Shown here piece after piece: positions 1-8,664 of a stretch of DNA of 64,000 bases; the stretch's first letter is position 1, and each line of letters opens with the position of its first letter. The stretch covers positions 434,001 through 498,000 of the forward strand of contig NZ_JACOPD010000001.1 in NCBI RefSeq assembly GCF_014287955.1. Reading direction: 5' to 3'. A program made the position numbers and the translations under genes. Source of the DNA: Lachnospira hominis (ex Liu et al. 2021). GTDB taxonomy: Bacteria; Bacillota; Clostridia; Lachnospirales; Lachnospiraceae. The notes below the pieces were generated by a model. The model saw only the letters and a program-made list of their open reading frames with translations, made no database searches and was not told the origin of the DNA.

Positions 1-1161
1 GATATTCTCACCGTTCACACACCGATATAGTTTCTCACTAAATGACTGAATTGTCAAAACACTATTTCCATTCAAAGCAGTAATAATATCACCGCATTGA
101 AGTCCTGCCTCAAAAGCCGGCGAGTCCATAATCACATCTGTAATATAGACTCCCAGCGGAAGCTTATATCTTTCAGCTGTAACTGATGTCACATTAGTGC
201 TTTTTATTCCAAGATATATAATCTCAGGGCTTGCTGAAAGTGTCTCAATAAGAGGTTTTAAATCAGATAATCCAACCGCCTGAAATTTCATCATATCACC
301 TGATGGTCTTGCAATTCCTACAACATTGCCGCCTTTGTTAAATATATAACAATAGTCGCCATATGATGGAATAATATCAATACTCATCATCTCAAATGTA
401 TTATCGACACTGCTCTCATCTGTAATCTGTGTAATATTTCCAAATTTTGTCTGTCCTGTACTTCCATTTATGCGTCCTATTGCAATAACAGGGTCATTTT
501 CCTTCATCTTATACGAATTGCCAAGCACAGCCACCTGTATATCAGCATCTGAATCTGCTTTAATTGAATCTTTCTGTACTGACAACAATGAAACTTTACT
601 GTATGAATCACTGCCGATAAGCTTTGCCTCTCCATATGCACCGCCATTAAATCCTACTTTGACAGCCATATCATAATTATTCAAAACACATGAATCAGCT
701 ATTATAATATATGCATTATTTATATCACCTATTATAAGACCTACTGAATCATTCATTCCTGTATTCTGGCTGCCATCATTTTCAAATATCACCATGCACT
801 TTGATGCTTCTTCATTAATCTGTGCCGTCGATTTTATCTCCAGTCTGTCAGTATCTGCCTGATCCTGGCGTACATTGTCAAGACTGCCGTCAACGGAATC
901 ATCTATATATTGGTCTTTTTTTAACTCAAGTGAAACAGCTGGCTCATTGTTTCCATTTACCTTTTTATCAAAATATGGATACAATAATACAATTACGGCA
1001 CATGCAATTACTCCGAATATAACCGCACCGCCAAGAAACTTCAAAAAACTGAACAGCTTTTTATACTTAACTTTAGGATTAATAATTATTCTTTCCGTAT
1101 ATAAAGGAAACTCTTCCTGTGCTTCCTGTGTTTCCTTCTCATCTCTTCCATTATAATCCAT
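1..1161 (-). CDS. Membrane-anchored HtrA/trypsin-like PDZ protein, catalytic triad absent (3' end beyond window)
   Basis: The gene runs off the left edge, so only its first 387 codons are seen. The start ATG at 1161 opens a charged cytoplasmic tail of about 40 residues. One membrane helix follows (about 38-57), then an acidic linker, a chymotrypsin-fold domain of the S1C/HtrA type and the start of a PDZ domain (from about 315: YLGI, GVYI, AGLQCGDII). All three catalytic positions look replaced. The usual TNxHVV segment reads IADSCVL, the D of TDLAVL aligns with K in SKVSLL, and the GNSGGP nucleophile loop reads SYGDYCYIF. I therefore read it as a non-proteolytic surface scaffold or sensor related to DegP/HtrA, facing outside the membrane. 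It is divergent from mutS2. The family assignment is good; the loss of activity is inferred from hand alignment. Confidence 0.75.
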   Translation of the reverse strand, partial: MDYNGRDEKETQEAQEEFPLYTERIIINPKVKYKKLFSFLKFLGGAVIFGVIACAVIVLLYPYFDKKVNGNNEPAVSLELKKDQYIDDSVDGSLDNVRQDQADTDRLEIKSTAQINEEASKCMVIFENDGSQNTGMNDSVGLIIGDINNAYIIIADSCVLNNYDMAVKVGFNGGAYGEAKLIGSDSYSKVSLLSVQKDSIKADSDADIQVAVLGNSYKMKENDPVIAIGRINGSTGQTKFGNITQITDESSVDNTFEMMSIDIIPSYGDYCYIFNKGGNVVGIARPSGDMMKFQAVGLSDLKPLIETLSASPEIIYLGIKSTNVTSVTAERYKLPLGVYITDVIMDSPAFEAGLQCGDIITALNGNSVLTIQSFSEKLYRCVNGENI

Positions 1162-1194
1162 ACGAAACAAAACTCCGTTCTAAAGTATTTTCCT

Positions 1195-1213
1195 AACTAT
1201 GAGAAACACGCTC
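1195..1213 (-). repeat. Partial copy of the AACTATGAGAAACACGCTC leader motif
   Basis: These 19 bases are identical to one end of the three-hairpin element at 24043. The matching second arm is not present here. On the minus strand the motif lies in the leader of the PDZ-protein gene, 33 nt before its start codon. A shorter copy sits in the same orientation at 54056. Confidence 0.5.
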
Positions 1214-1378
1214 ACAATTCCAAACTTATTTTATTATAATAAATAAATATGAACATTCTATGACATACTTGTAAATTAATATTACCAGAGTACCTGACCC
1301 AACAATGCGTATAGCTTTTTTTAGCTGAATGATGTAAAATAACCATATTAAACAGATTTTGAATGGAGAATTTAAATA

Positions 1379-3742
1379 ATGGATTACAAGTCACTTAAAA
1401 CACTTGAATATCATAAAATTATAGAAAAATTATCATCTTATGCCGGCAGTGAAGCTGCCAGAAAAATGTGTGCTGATTTAAAACCCATGACTGATATCAA
1501 CTCAATTAACGACGCACTTACACAGACAAGCGATGCACTCTCCAGAATATATGCAAAAGGCAGTGTATCATTTTCTGGAGTTACTAATATTATTGACAGC
1601 ATTAAGCGTCTTGAGGTCGGAAGCACGTTAAATACACACGAACTTCTGAATATAAGTGCAGTTCTTACTACTGCCGCAGCTGCAAAATCGCATTACGAGG
1701 AAACTAATGATTCACTCACAGATTATTTCAACTCACTTGAACCTCTTACACCACTCAATACACAGATTAAAAACTGTATTATTTCCGAGGAAGAAATAAG
1801 CGATGACGCAAGCGGCACTCTGCGTGACATCCGCCGCCAGATGCGTATTTCGGCAGACCGTATTCACACTGAACTTAATAAAATTCTCAATTCACCGTCA
1901 ACAAGATCGTGTCTGCAGGATTATGTCATAACCATGCGGCAGGGCAGATATTGCCTTCCCGTAAAGGCCGAATACAAATCACAGATTGCCGGAATGATTC
2001 ATGACCAGTCTGCAACCGGCTCAACAATTTTTATTGAACCGGCAGCTGTCGTTAAGTTAAATAATGACATTCGTGAACTTGAACTTAAAGAACAGGCCGA
2101 AATCGAGCGTATTCTTGCAGCACTCAGTGCTGAAGCATCCGCATATACAGATGAATTGCAATCGGATTACACTATCCTTGTCACACTTGACTTTATATTT
2201 GCAAAAGCACAGCTGTCTAAGTTTTACAAATGCAGCTGTCCTATAATGAACACTGATAAATACATTAATATCAAAAAAGGCAGACACCCTCTTATTCCGG
2301 CAAAAACTGTCGTTCCAATTGACATTTATCTGGGAAAAGATTTTAACCTGCTTATCGTAACAGGTCCTAACACAGGCGGTAAGACTGTTTCTTTAAAAAC
2401 AGTCGGACTTCTCACTCTCATGGCACAATCAGGACTTCATATTCCTGCCATGGACCACTCACAGATTGCCGTATTTGATAATATTTTTGCAGATATTGGT
2501 GATGAACAAAGTATTGAACAGAGCCTTTCTACATTTTCATCACATATGACTAACACTGTAAGTATTTTAAAGGAAGCTGACGAAAACAGCCTTATACTTT
2601 TTGATGAAATTGGTGCCGGTACTGACCCGACAGAAGGTGCAGCACTCGCAATTGCAATTTTATCCGACCTTCACAACAAAGATATAACAACGATGGCTAC
2701 TACACATTACAGTGAAATAAAGGTATTTGCACTTACAACGGAAGGCGTGGAAAATGCAAGCTGTGAATTCGATGTTGCAACGCTTTCACCTACTTACAGA
2801 CTTTTAATTGGTGTTCCGGGAAAAAGTAATGCATTTGCAATTTCAAGAAAACTCGGTCTTCCATCTTATATAATTGATGATGCATCAAGCCGTATTGACG
2901 CAAACGATATTCACTTTGAAGATCTGCTCACAGACCTTGAAAACAGCCGTATAACAATAGAAAAAGAGCAGGCTGAGATAAAAGAATACAAAGACCAGAT
3001 ACGCAGACTCAAAGCAGAAGCTGCTGCCAAATCAAAGCGTCTCGATGAAAGAACAGATAAGATTATCCGTAAAGCCAATGAAGAAGCTGCAGAAATCCTA
3101 CGTGAAGCAAAAGAATATGCCGACGAGACAATAAAGACTATGAACAAACACGGCATGAGCGTAAAAGAGCTTGAAAAGCAAAGAAGTGCTGTCCGTGACA
3201 AAATGAATAAAAGGCAGGAAAAACTCGCAGTTAAGACTACTGCACCAAAGTCGCACAAGCCTGTATCTGCCGCAGAATTAAAAGAGGGCATGCATGTACG
3301 CGTACTCAGCATGAATGTAATCGGCACAATTCTTTCTGCACCGAATCCAAAAGGTGAAGTAACAGTTGGCGTTGGAAGTCTTACAACCAAGACCAAAATA
3401 AACAATCTGGAAATTGTAACAGGATACAAAGACCCTGAAGAAAAGACTACAATAAAAACAGGCGGCTCAAGCCGCATAAAGATGTCAAAATCAGCTTCAA
3501 TCTCACCGGAAATCAACCTTTTAGGACTTACCGTTGACGAAGCTGTTGCAAAACTTGACAAATATCTTGATGATGCATACATTGCAAAAATCGCACAGGT
3601 ACGTATTGTCCACGGAAAAGGAACAGGTGCATTAAGAAATGGTGTTGCAAGCTACTTAAAAGGTGTTCCATATGTAAAATCATTCCGTCTTGGCGAAGTC
3701 GGTGAAGGTGATGCCGGCGTTACAATCGTAGAATTCAAATAA
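1379..3742 (+). CDS. mutS2: MutS2 family ATPase/endonuclease
   Basis: At 787 residues this matches the usual MutS2 length. It has an N-terminal MutS core (lever/clamp-like, without the mismatch-recognition domains) and an ABC-type ATPase with Walker A GPNTGGKT near residue 329 and a Walker B region LILFDEIGAGTDP. A long charged coiled coil spans about 510-620, then a KOW-like region, then a C-terminal Smr nuclease domain (about 710-787, LGLTVDEA and HGKGTGALR). In Firmicutes MutS2 acts on branched recombination intermediates and on collided ribosomes rather than in mismatch repair. A GGAG site lies 9 nt before the start ATG. The response-regulator gene follows after 27 nt, so the three plus-strand genes probably form one transcript. 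Confidence 0.95.
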   Translation: MDYKSLKTLEYHKIIEKLSSYAGSEAARKMCADLKPMTDINSINDALTQTSDALSRIYAKGSVSFSGVTNIIDSIKRLEVGSTLNTHELLNISAVLTTAAAAKSHYEETNDSLTDYFNSLEPLTPLNTQIKNCIISEEEISDDASGTLRDIRRQMRISADRIHTELNKILNSPSTRSCLQDYVITMRQGRYCLPVKAEYKSQIAGMIHDQSATGSTIFIEPAAVVKLNNDIRELELKEQAEIERILAALSAEASAYTDELQSDYTILVTLDFIFAKAQLSKFYKCSCPIMNTDKYINIKKGRHPLIPAKTVVPIDIYLGKDFNLLIVTGPNTGGKTVSLKTVGLLTLMAQSGLHIPAMDHSQIAVFDNIFADIGDEQSIEQSLSTFSSHMTNTVSILKEADENSLILFDEIGAGTDPTEGAALAIAILSDLHNKDITTMATTHYSEIKVFALTTEGVENASCEFDVATLSPTYRLLIGVPGKSNAFAISRKLGLPSYIIDDASSRIDANDIHFEDLLTDLENSRITIEKEQAEIKEYKDQIRRLKAEAAAKSKRLDERTDKIIRKANEEAAEILREAKEYADETIKTMNKHGMSVKELEKQRSAVRDKMNKRQEKLAVKTTAPKSHKPVSAAELKEGMHVRVLSMNVIGTILSAPNPKGEVTVGVGSLTTKTKINNLEIVTGYKDPEEKTTIKTGGSSRIKMSKSASISPEINLLGLTVDEAVAKLDKYLDDAYIAKIAQVRIVHGKGTGALRNGVASYLKGVPYVKSFRLGEVGEGDAGVTIVEFK

Positions 3743-3769
3743 AAAGCAAATAATAAAGGAGGCTTTAGC

Positions 3770-4471
3770 ATGGCAGTTAAACAAAAAATACTCATTGTCG
3801 ATGATGATGAAAATATTGCGGAACTTATATCTTTGTATCTTACAAAAGAATGTTTTGAGACAAAGATAGTATATGACGGCGAATCTGCATTGGAACAGGT
3901 TAATATATTCAAACCGGATCTGATACTTCTCGATCTTATGCTTCCCGGCATTGACGGTTATCAGGTATGCCGTGAAATCAGAAAAACAAACAATATTCCT
4001 ATAATCATGCTCTCAGCAAAGGGTGAGACATTCGATAAAGTTCTCGGTCTTGAACTTGGTGCTGACGATTACATGATAAAACCATTTGAGACAAAAGAGC
4101 TTGTCGCACGTGTTAAAGCCGTACTCCGACGTTACCAGCAGCCGACAGCCACATCCGTCCCAGAAAAGCCATCACAGGTTGTTGAATATCCTGACCTTAC
4201 AATCAATCTTGGCAATTATTCTGTGCTTTATTATGGCAAAAACGTTGAAATGCCTCCAAAAGAACTTGAACTGCTCTACTTTCTCGCCTCATCTCCTAAT
4301 CAGGTATTTACGAGAGAGCAGCTTCTTGACAATATATGGGGATATGAATATATCGGTGATACAAGAACAGTAGATGTACATATCAAGCGTATCCGTGAAA
4401 AAATCAAAGACCATGCACATTGGGCAATAGATACAGTATGGGGCATCGGCTACAAATTTGTTACAAAATAA
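3770..4471 (+). CDS. OmpR/PhoB-type response regulator
   Basis: This is a 233-residue two-domain regulator. The receiver domain (1-118) has the acidic pocket DDD at 11-13, phospho-acceptor Asp55 in LLDLMLPG and the conserved Lys in YMIKPFE. A winged-helix DNA-binding domain (about 135-232) ends in the family's typical DTVWGIGYKF. A strong AAAGGAGG site precedes the ATG. It lies between mutS2 and its partner kinase, which begins 13 nt after its stop codon. It resembles VicR/PhoB-like regulators, but the target genes cannot be told from this sequence. Confidence 0.92.
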   Translation: MAVKQKILIVDDDENIAELISLYLTKECFETKIVYDGESALEQVNIFKPDLILLDLMLPGIDGYQVCREIRKTNNIPIIMLSAKGETFDKVLGLELGADDYMIKPFETKELVARVKAVLRRYQQPTATSVPEKPSQVVEYPDLTINLGNYSVLYYGKNVEMPPKELELLYFLASSPNQVFTREQLLDNIWGYEYIGDTRTVDVHIKRIREKIKDHAHWAIDTVWGIGYKFVTK

Positions 4472-4484
4472 TGGAGTATATCAT

Positions 4485-5924
4485 ATGAAATTTAATCTAT
4501 TAACCAAATATATTCTCATATATGTTTCCGTTGCAATTATAGGTTTTGTAGGTGTAACTGTCATATCATACAAAATAGATTACAATCGTGTATATTCAGA
4601 ACAGACTGAAAACATGTACCGGCAGGCAGTATCAATAGCTGCCGAATTTGCCCCGGACTACTTCAGCAATGACAAATTGAAGCTCATACAGCTTGAACTT
4701 CATACAATAACCGAACTTGACCATTCAAGAATCATGTTTGTTGACATGGATGGCAATGTAATACTTGACACACAATACAACAATATGAATGAAGAAGTTG
4801 ACGAAAATGGTATCCTGTATACAATCAACAATTTTGATGTAAGTAAGCTTGGTACCAATCACTCAATGAATGGTAACTTCTATGGTGTATTTACAGAAAA
4901 AAATGTTTCCGTATTCGCACCTATTACAAATAAATTTGTCATGAAAGGCTATGTCGTTGTCCATATGCCGGAATCTGTTATAACAGACCGTGTGTATACA
5001 ACATTCAACACTAACTATATAACACTTCTCATAATACTTGTTTTAAACTCAGCTTTTATCATACTGTATATTATACATATACATAATCCTCTGAAAGACA
5101 TTACCAATGCCATCAAAGAATATGGCCGCGGTAATCTTTCATATAAAGTTGCTGTCGGACATAATGACGAGATTGGACAGCTCTCTGCTTCGCTTAATTA
5201 CATGGCAACACAGATTAATGAGATGGACCAGTTCCAGCAGAAGTTCCTTTCAAATATTTCACACGACTTCCGCTCACCGCTCACATCAATCAAGGGTTAT
5301 CTCGAAGCGATTGCTGACGGAACTATTCCACCGGAAATGATTAATAAATATATCAATATTGTGCTGTTTGAAACTGACCGCCTTACAAAACTTACAAGTA
5401 ATATCCTTACGTTAAACGAACTTGACCCCAAATCAGTTCGTCTCGACATAAGCAGCTTTGATATTAATGCTCTTATAAAACATACAATAGAAACATTTGA
5501 GGGAACCTGCAAAAAGAAAAAAATCCAGTTCCAGCTTACTTTTTCCGCAGAAAAAGAACTGGTCAGTGCTGATAAAGTAAAAATCGGACAGGTTATTTAC
5601 AATCTTGTAGATAATTCTATCAAATTCAGTTCAGAAAACTCAAATATATTTATTTCAGTTAAAGAAAAAGGTGAAAAAGCCTATATTTCAGTAAAAGATT
5701 CCGGTGCCGGTATTTCCAAAGAAAATATTGACAGAATCTGGGACAGATTTTACAAGTCAGATTCATCCCGCGGACGTGATAAAAAAGGTTCTGGTCTTGG
5801 TCTGTCAATCGTAAAAGAGACCCTTCTTGCACATAATGAAAATATTGACGTAATCAGTACAGTCGGCGTCGGAACAGAATTCATATTCTCACTGCCAATT
5901 GCAAAATCAGCTGAAAACACTTAA
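4485..5924 (+). CDS. Sensor histidine kinase, cognate to the upstream regulator
   Basis: I place the start at the ATG at 4485, which has a GGAG site 8 nt upstream; an in-frame start further up would overlap the regulator. The 479-residue product has a membrane helix at about 8-28 and an extracytoplasmic sensor of about 140 residues (PAS/Cache-like, fold not certain). A second helix at about 175-197 is followed by a HAMP linker, a HisKA dimerisation helix with the phospho-His in SHDFRSPL near residue 260, and an HATPase_c domain (NLVDNSIKF, DSGAGIS, GSGLGLSIV). It should phosphorylate the regulator encoded just before it. The ligand is unknown. Confidence 0.92.
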   Translation: MKFNLLTKYILIYVSVAIIGFVGVTVISYKIDYNRVYSEQTENMYRQAVSIAAEFAPDYFSNDKLKLIQLELHTITELDHSRIMFVDMDGNVILDTQYNNMNEEVDENGILYTINNFDVSKLGTNHSMNGNFYGVFTEKNVSVFAPITNKFVMKGYVVVHMPESVITDRVYTTFNTNYITLLIILVLNSAFIILYIIHIHNPLKDITNAIKEYGRGNLSYKVAVGHNDEIGQLSASLNYMATQINEMDQFQQKFLSNISHDFRSPLTSIKGYLEAIADGTIPPEMINKYINIVLFETDRLTKLTSNILTLNELDPKSVRLDISSFDINALIKHTIETFEGTCKKKKIQFQLTFSAEKELVSADKVKIGQVIYNLVDNSIKFSSENSNIFISVKEKGEKAYISVKDSGAGISKENIDRIWDRFYKSDSSRGRDKKGSGLGLSIVKETLLAHNENIDVISTVGVGTEFIFSLPIAKSAENT

Positions 5925-5957
5925 AAACAGTCTGAAACAACAAAAAGCAGTCAAAAT

Positions 5958-5999
5958 CAGCCGTGGTTGTGATAACTAACACACTCCACGGCTGTAATT
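5958..5999. terminator. Bidirectional terminator between the kinase gene and trmL
   Basis: A perfect 9-bp stem, CAGCCGTGG at 5958 and CCACGGCTG at 5986, is followed by TTTT-containing runs on both strands. It sits between two convergent genes. Confidence 0.75.
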
Positions 6000-6500
6000 T
6001 TACTCATCATGCCACTCAAGTCGGTGCAGATGACCTTCCTGATTCATATGATCAAAATTATTCTGTCTTAAAGCCTCATACAAAACAATGGCAACGGAAT
6101 TGGAAAGATTAAGTGAACGGATATCTCCAATCATTGGAATCCTTACACAGGTATCTTCATGATCCACAAGAATTTCCTCAGGAATTCCGGCACTTTCTTT
6201 ACCAAACATTATATAGCAGTCCGGCTCATAAGAAACCTCGGTATATGTCTTATGTGCTTTTGTTGTAGCCATATAAATCTTAGCTCCCGGATTCCTCTCA
6301 CAGAAATCATTAAAATCATCATAAACTGTCACATCAAGTTTATCCCAATAATCAAGACCGGCTCTTTTTACCATCTTATCATTGATACTGAATCCCAAAG
6401 GCTCTATAAGGTGCAGCCTTGCACCTGCTGCAACGCATGTTCTTCCTATATTTCCTGTATTTGCAGGCATTTCAGGTTCGTGTAATACAATATTAAGCAT
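6000..6500 (-). CDS. trmL: tRNA (cytidine/uridine-34-2'-O-)-methyltransferase TrmL
   Basis: The 166-residue product is a single SPOUT-fold domain of the TrmL/YibK family, which methylates the ribose at the wobble base of tRNA-Leu species using S-adenosylmethionine. Visible motifs are the N-terminal NIVLHEPEMPANTGNIGRT, a central IYMATTKAH, and the C-terminal trefoil knot region FGKESAGIP and IPMIGDIRSLNLSNSVAI. Length is normal for the family. It is the last gene of the minus-strand operon that begins at 9648, 18 nt after cheX, with an AGAGG ribosome site. Confidence 0.95.
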   Translation of the reverse strand: MLNIVLHEPEMPANTGNIGRTCVAAGARLHLIEPLGFSINDKMVKRAGLDYWDKLDVTVYDDFNDFCERNPGAKIYMATTKAHKTYTEVSYEPDCYIMFGKESAGIPEEILVDHEDTCVRIPMIGDIRSLNLSNSVAIVLYEALRQNNFDHMNQEGHLHRLEWHDE

Positions 6501-6518
6501 TTATGTGCCTCTTTTCTA

Positions 6519-6986
6519 TCAGGCCTTGACAGCAACGTCAAGTTCAATTGTTATATCGCCGCCGCTTAAAGGTACACATATATTCTGTGCAAATGACTGT
6601 GCAATGGTAAGATTACCACGACAGACCGTAGGCGGTGTAATATCTATAAGTATTCCTTTTGTTGAAAATATTGTCGCAGCATTACCCATAATCATATTAC
6701 CAAGTTCACTGATTGCACTAATAGACATTTCATCAAGTTTTTCAACCGGCATCCCCATCATCATCTTAGATGCAATTTCAAGTGCCTTTGTATATGAAAG
6801 AACAATCATAACCTGACCACGCATCTCTCCCGTAATACCAATCATAATAATAACTGAATCATCCGCAAACGCTGTCTCCTTTACATAAGGTTTGCCAATC
6901 TTCATTTCAATCTGACATATATCTTTAATAATCCCCGTTGCCGCCATTAAGAACGGATTAATATAATCAACATTTATTCCAGTCAT
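6519..6986 (-). CDS. cheX: CheX-like chemotaxis phosphatase
   Basis: The 155-residue product matches CheX of the CheC/CheX/FliY family, which dephosphorylates CheY-P in the cytoplasm. The phosphatase helix with the conserved E and N is visible in ISELGNMIMGNA at about residues 89-100. Like CheX, it has only one such motif. No other che gene is nearby: its neighbours are an aminotransferase upstream (12 nt) and trmL downstream (18 nt). The AGGAG site is next to the aminotransferase stop codon, which suggests coupled expression. The orphan position is unusual. Confidence 0.85.
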   Translation of the reverse strand: MTGINVDYINPFLMAATGIIKDICQIEMKIGKPYVKETAFADDSVIIMIGITGEMRGQVMIVLSYTKALEIASKMMMGMPVEKLDEMSISAISELGNMIMGNAATIFSTKGILIDITPPTVCRGNLTIAQSFAQNICVPLSGGDITIELDVAVKA

Positions 6987-6998
6987 TGTTTTTTTCTC

Positions 6999-8156
6999 CT
7001 ACAAGTTCTTTATAAAATTTTCTATCCTCTCAAGTCCTGCTTTCAGTTTCTCAACAGAATAAGCATACGAAATTCTGACAAAACCCTCACCCGAAGCTCC
7101 GAATGCAGTTCCCGGCACAACGGCAAGCTTCTGCTCAAACAACAGTCTGTTAGCAAACTCATCCGATGTCATGCCAAACTTTTTAATTGATGGAAATACG
7201 TAAAATGCACCATATGGCTCAAAACATTCTATTCCCATTTCCTTAAATGCATTAAGTAGAAATCTTCTTCTCTGGTCGTATGCCTCAACCATCTTTCCGA
7301 CTTCATCATCACAGTTACGCATCGCTTCAACCGCAGCAAACTGGCTGTTTGTGGGAGCACACATTATCGCAAACTGATGAAGCTTTATCATCTGCGTCAT
7401 GATATTTTTCGGTGCACAGGCATACCCAAGTCTCCATCCTGTCATTGCAAATGCTTTTGAAAATCCATTTATGACTACAGTTCTTTCCTTCATTCCCGGA
7501 AATGATGCTATAGAGCAATGCCTGCTGCCATATGTAAGCTCTGAATAAATCTCATCAGAAATAACATACAAATCATTGTCAATTATAACAGGTACAAGCT
7601 CTGCAAGCTCCTCCTTTGTCATAATAGCACCTGTCGGGTTATTAGGATATGCAAGTATAAGTATCTTAGTCTTATCTGTTATTGATGCTATAAGTTCTTC
7701 TTTTGTAAGCTTGAATTCGTTCTCGGCTTTTAACTCAATAGCCACCGGCTTTGCATCTGCCATAACCGCACATGGGACATAAGATACATAACATGGCTGC
7801 GGAATCAGTACTTCATCCCCCGGATCAACCATGCAACGAAGTGCAACATCTATCGCTTCGCTTCCTCCTACTGTGACCATTATCTCATCTTCGGCACTAT
7901 AATTCAAATTATATTTTCTTGCAATATAACGGCTTATCTCATCCCTTAACTCTTTTAAACCGGCATTTGACGTATAAAATGTGCGACCTTTTTCAAGCGA
8001 ATAAATGCCCTCTTCCCTTACACGATAAGGGGTGTCAAAATCAGGTTCCCCGACACCAAGCGATATTGCATCAGGCATTTCACTTACTATATCGAAAAAT
8101 TTACGTATTCCAGAAGGCTCAATATCAACAATTTTTTTAGATAAAGCATCTCTCAT
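6999..8156 (-). CDS. Class I/II PLP-dependent aminotransferase (aspartate/aromatic type)
   Basis: This is a 385-residue fold-type I aminotransferase. The PLP lysine is in NGFSKAFAMTGWRLGY near residue 232. Also visible are AYPNNPTGA, the cofactor-phosphate GGSEAI loop and the C-terminal arginine region FVRISYAYS. The family transfers amino groups between aspartate, aromatic or other amino acids and 2-oxoacids; the substrate cannot be fixed from sequence. The start ATG overlaps the stop of the Lrp-type regulator by 4 nt (ATGA), so the two are translationally coupled and the regulator may control this enzyme. Confidence 0.9.
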   Translation of the reverse strand: MRDALSKKIVDIEPSGIRKFFDIVSEMPDAISLGVGEPDFDTPYRVREEGIYSLEKGRTFYTSNAGLKELRDEISRYIARKYNLNYSAEDEIMVTVGGSEAIDVALRCMVDPGDEVLIPQPCYVSYVPCAVMADAKPVAIELKAENEFKLTKEELIASITDKTKILILAYPNNPTGAIMTKEELAELVPVIIDNDLYVISDEIYSELTYGSRHCSIASFPGMKERTVVINGFSKAFAMTGWRLGYACAPKNIMTQMIKLHQFAIMCAPTNSQFAAVEAMRNCDDEVGKMVEAYDQRRRFLLNAFKEMGIECFEPYGAFYVFPSIKKFGMTSDEFANRLLFEQKLAVVPGTAFGASGEGFVRISYAYSVEKLKAGLERIENFIKNL

Positions 8157-8635
8157 GGTGTCACCGGCATCCTTTCGTCTTTCTCAGGTTCGCCAAGAAC
8201 TTTTCCATAATCTTTATATTTTTTCAATACAAAATGTGTTGAAGTGCTTAATACCGAATCAAGCGGTGCAAGCTTATTGGCGACAAACTGTGCTACAGAT
8301 TTCATTGTCTTTCCCTCAATAATAACCGTAAAATCAAATCCGCCTGACATAAGATATACAGAAGTTATCTCATCATACTGGTATATTCTTTCAGCAATGC
8401 TGTCAAATCCAAGCCCTCTCTGTGGCGTAACCTTAACCTCAATAAGTGCCGTAACCTTTTCTTCACTCGTTTTATCCCAGTCAATTATTGTATTATATCC
8501 GCATATAATATGCTCTTTTTCCATCTCAGCGATTTCATTGGCTACCTCCGGCTCGCTTATCCCCAGCATAACAGCCATATCCTTTATATCTATTCTTGAA
8601 TTTTTTTCAAGCATATTTAAAATCTTTTCTCTCAT
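8153..8635 (-). CDS. Lrp/AsnC-family transcriptional regulator
   Basis: The product has 160 residues. An N-terminal winged helix-turn-helix (about 1-55, IDIKDMAVMLGISEPEV) is followed by a C-terminal RAM/ligand domain (about 65-140, VTALIEVKVTP, YLMSGGFDFTVII). Lrp/AsnC proteins respond to amino acids as octamers. The gene is 29 nt after the PurM-like gene and overlaps the aminotransferase start, which suggests a regulator of amino-acid metabolism acting on its own operon. The HTH is shorter than in classical Lrp but complete. Confidence 0.9.
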   Translation of the reverse strand: MREKILNMLEKNSRIDIKDMAVMLGISEPEVANEIAEMEKEHIICGYNTIIDWDKTSEEKVTALIEVKVTPQRGLGFDSIAERIYQYDEITSVYLMSGGFDFTVIIEGKTMKSVAQFVANKLAPLDSVLSTSTHFVLKKYKDYGKVLGEPEKDERMPVTP

Positions 8636-8664
8636 ATCATAATCCTTTCACTGTACATGCAGTC

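Noticed and set aside
2911..3582. Open frame of 223 codons opposite the mutS2 3' half
   Set aside because: It is antisense to the coiled coil and Smr domain of MutS2, with low-complexity Ser/Leu/Arg content.
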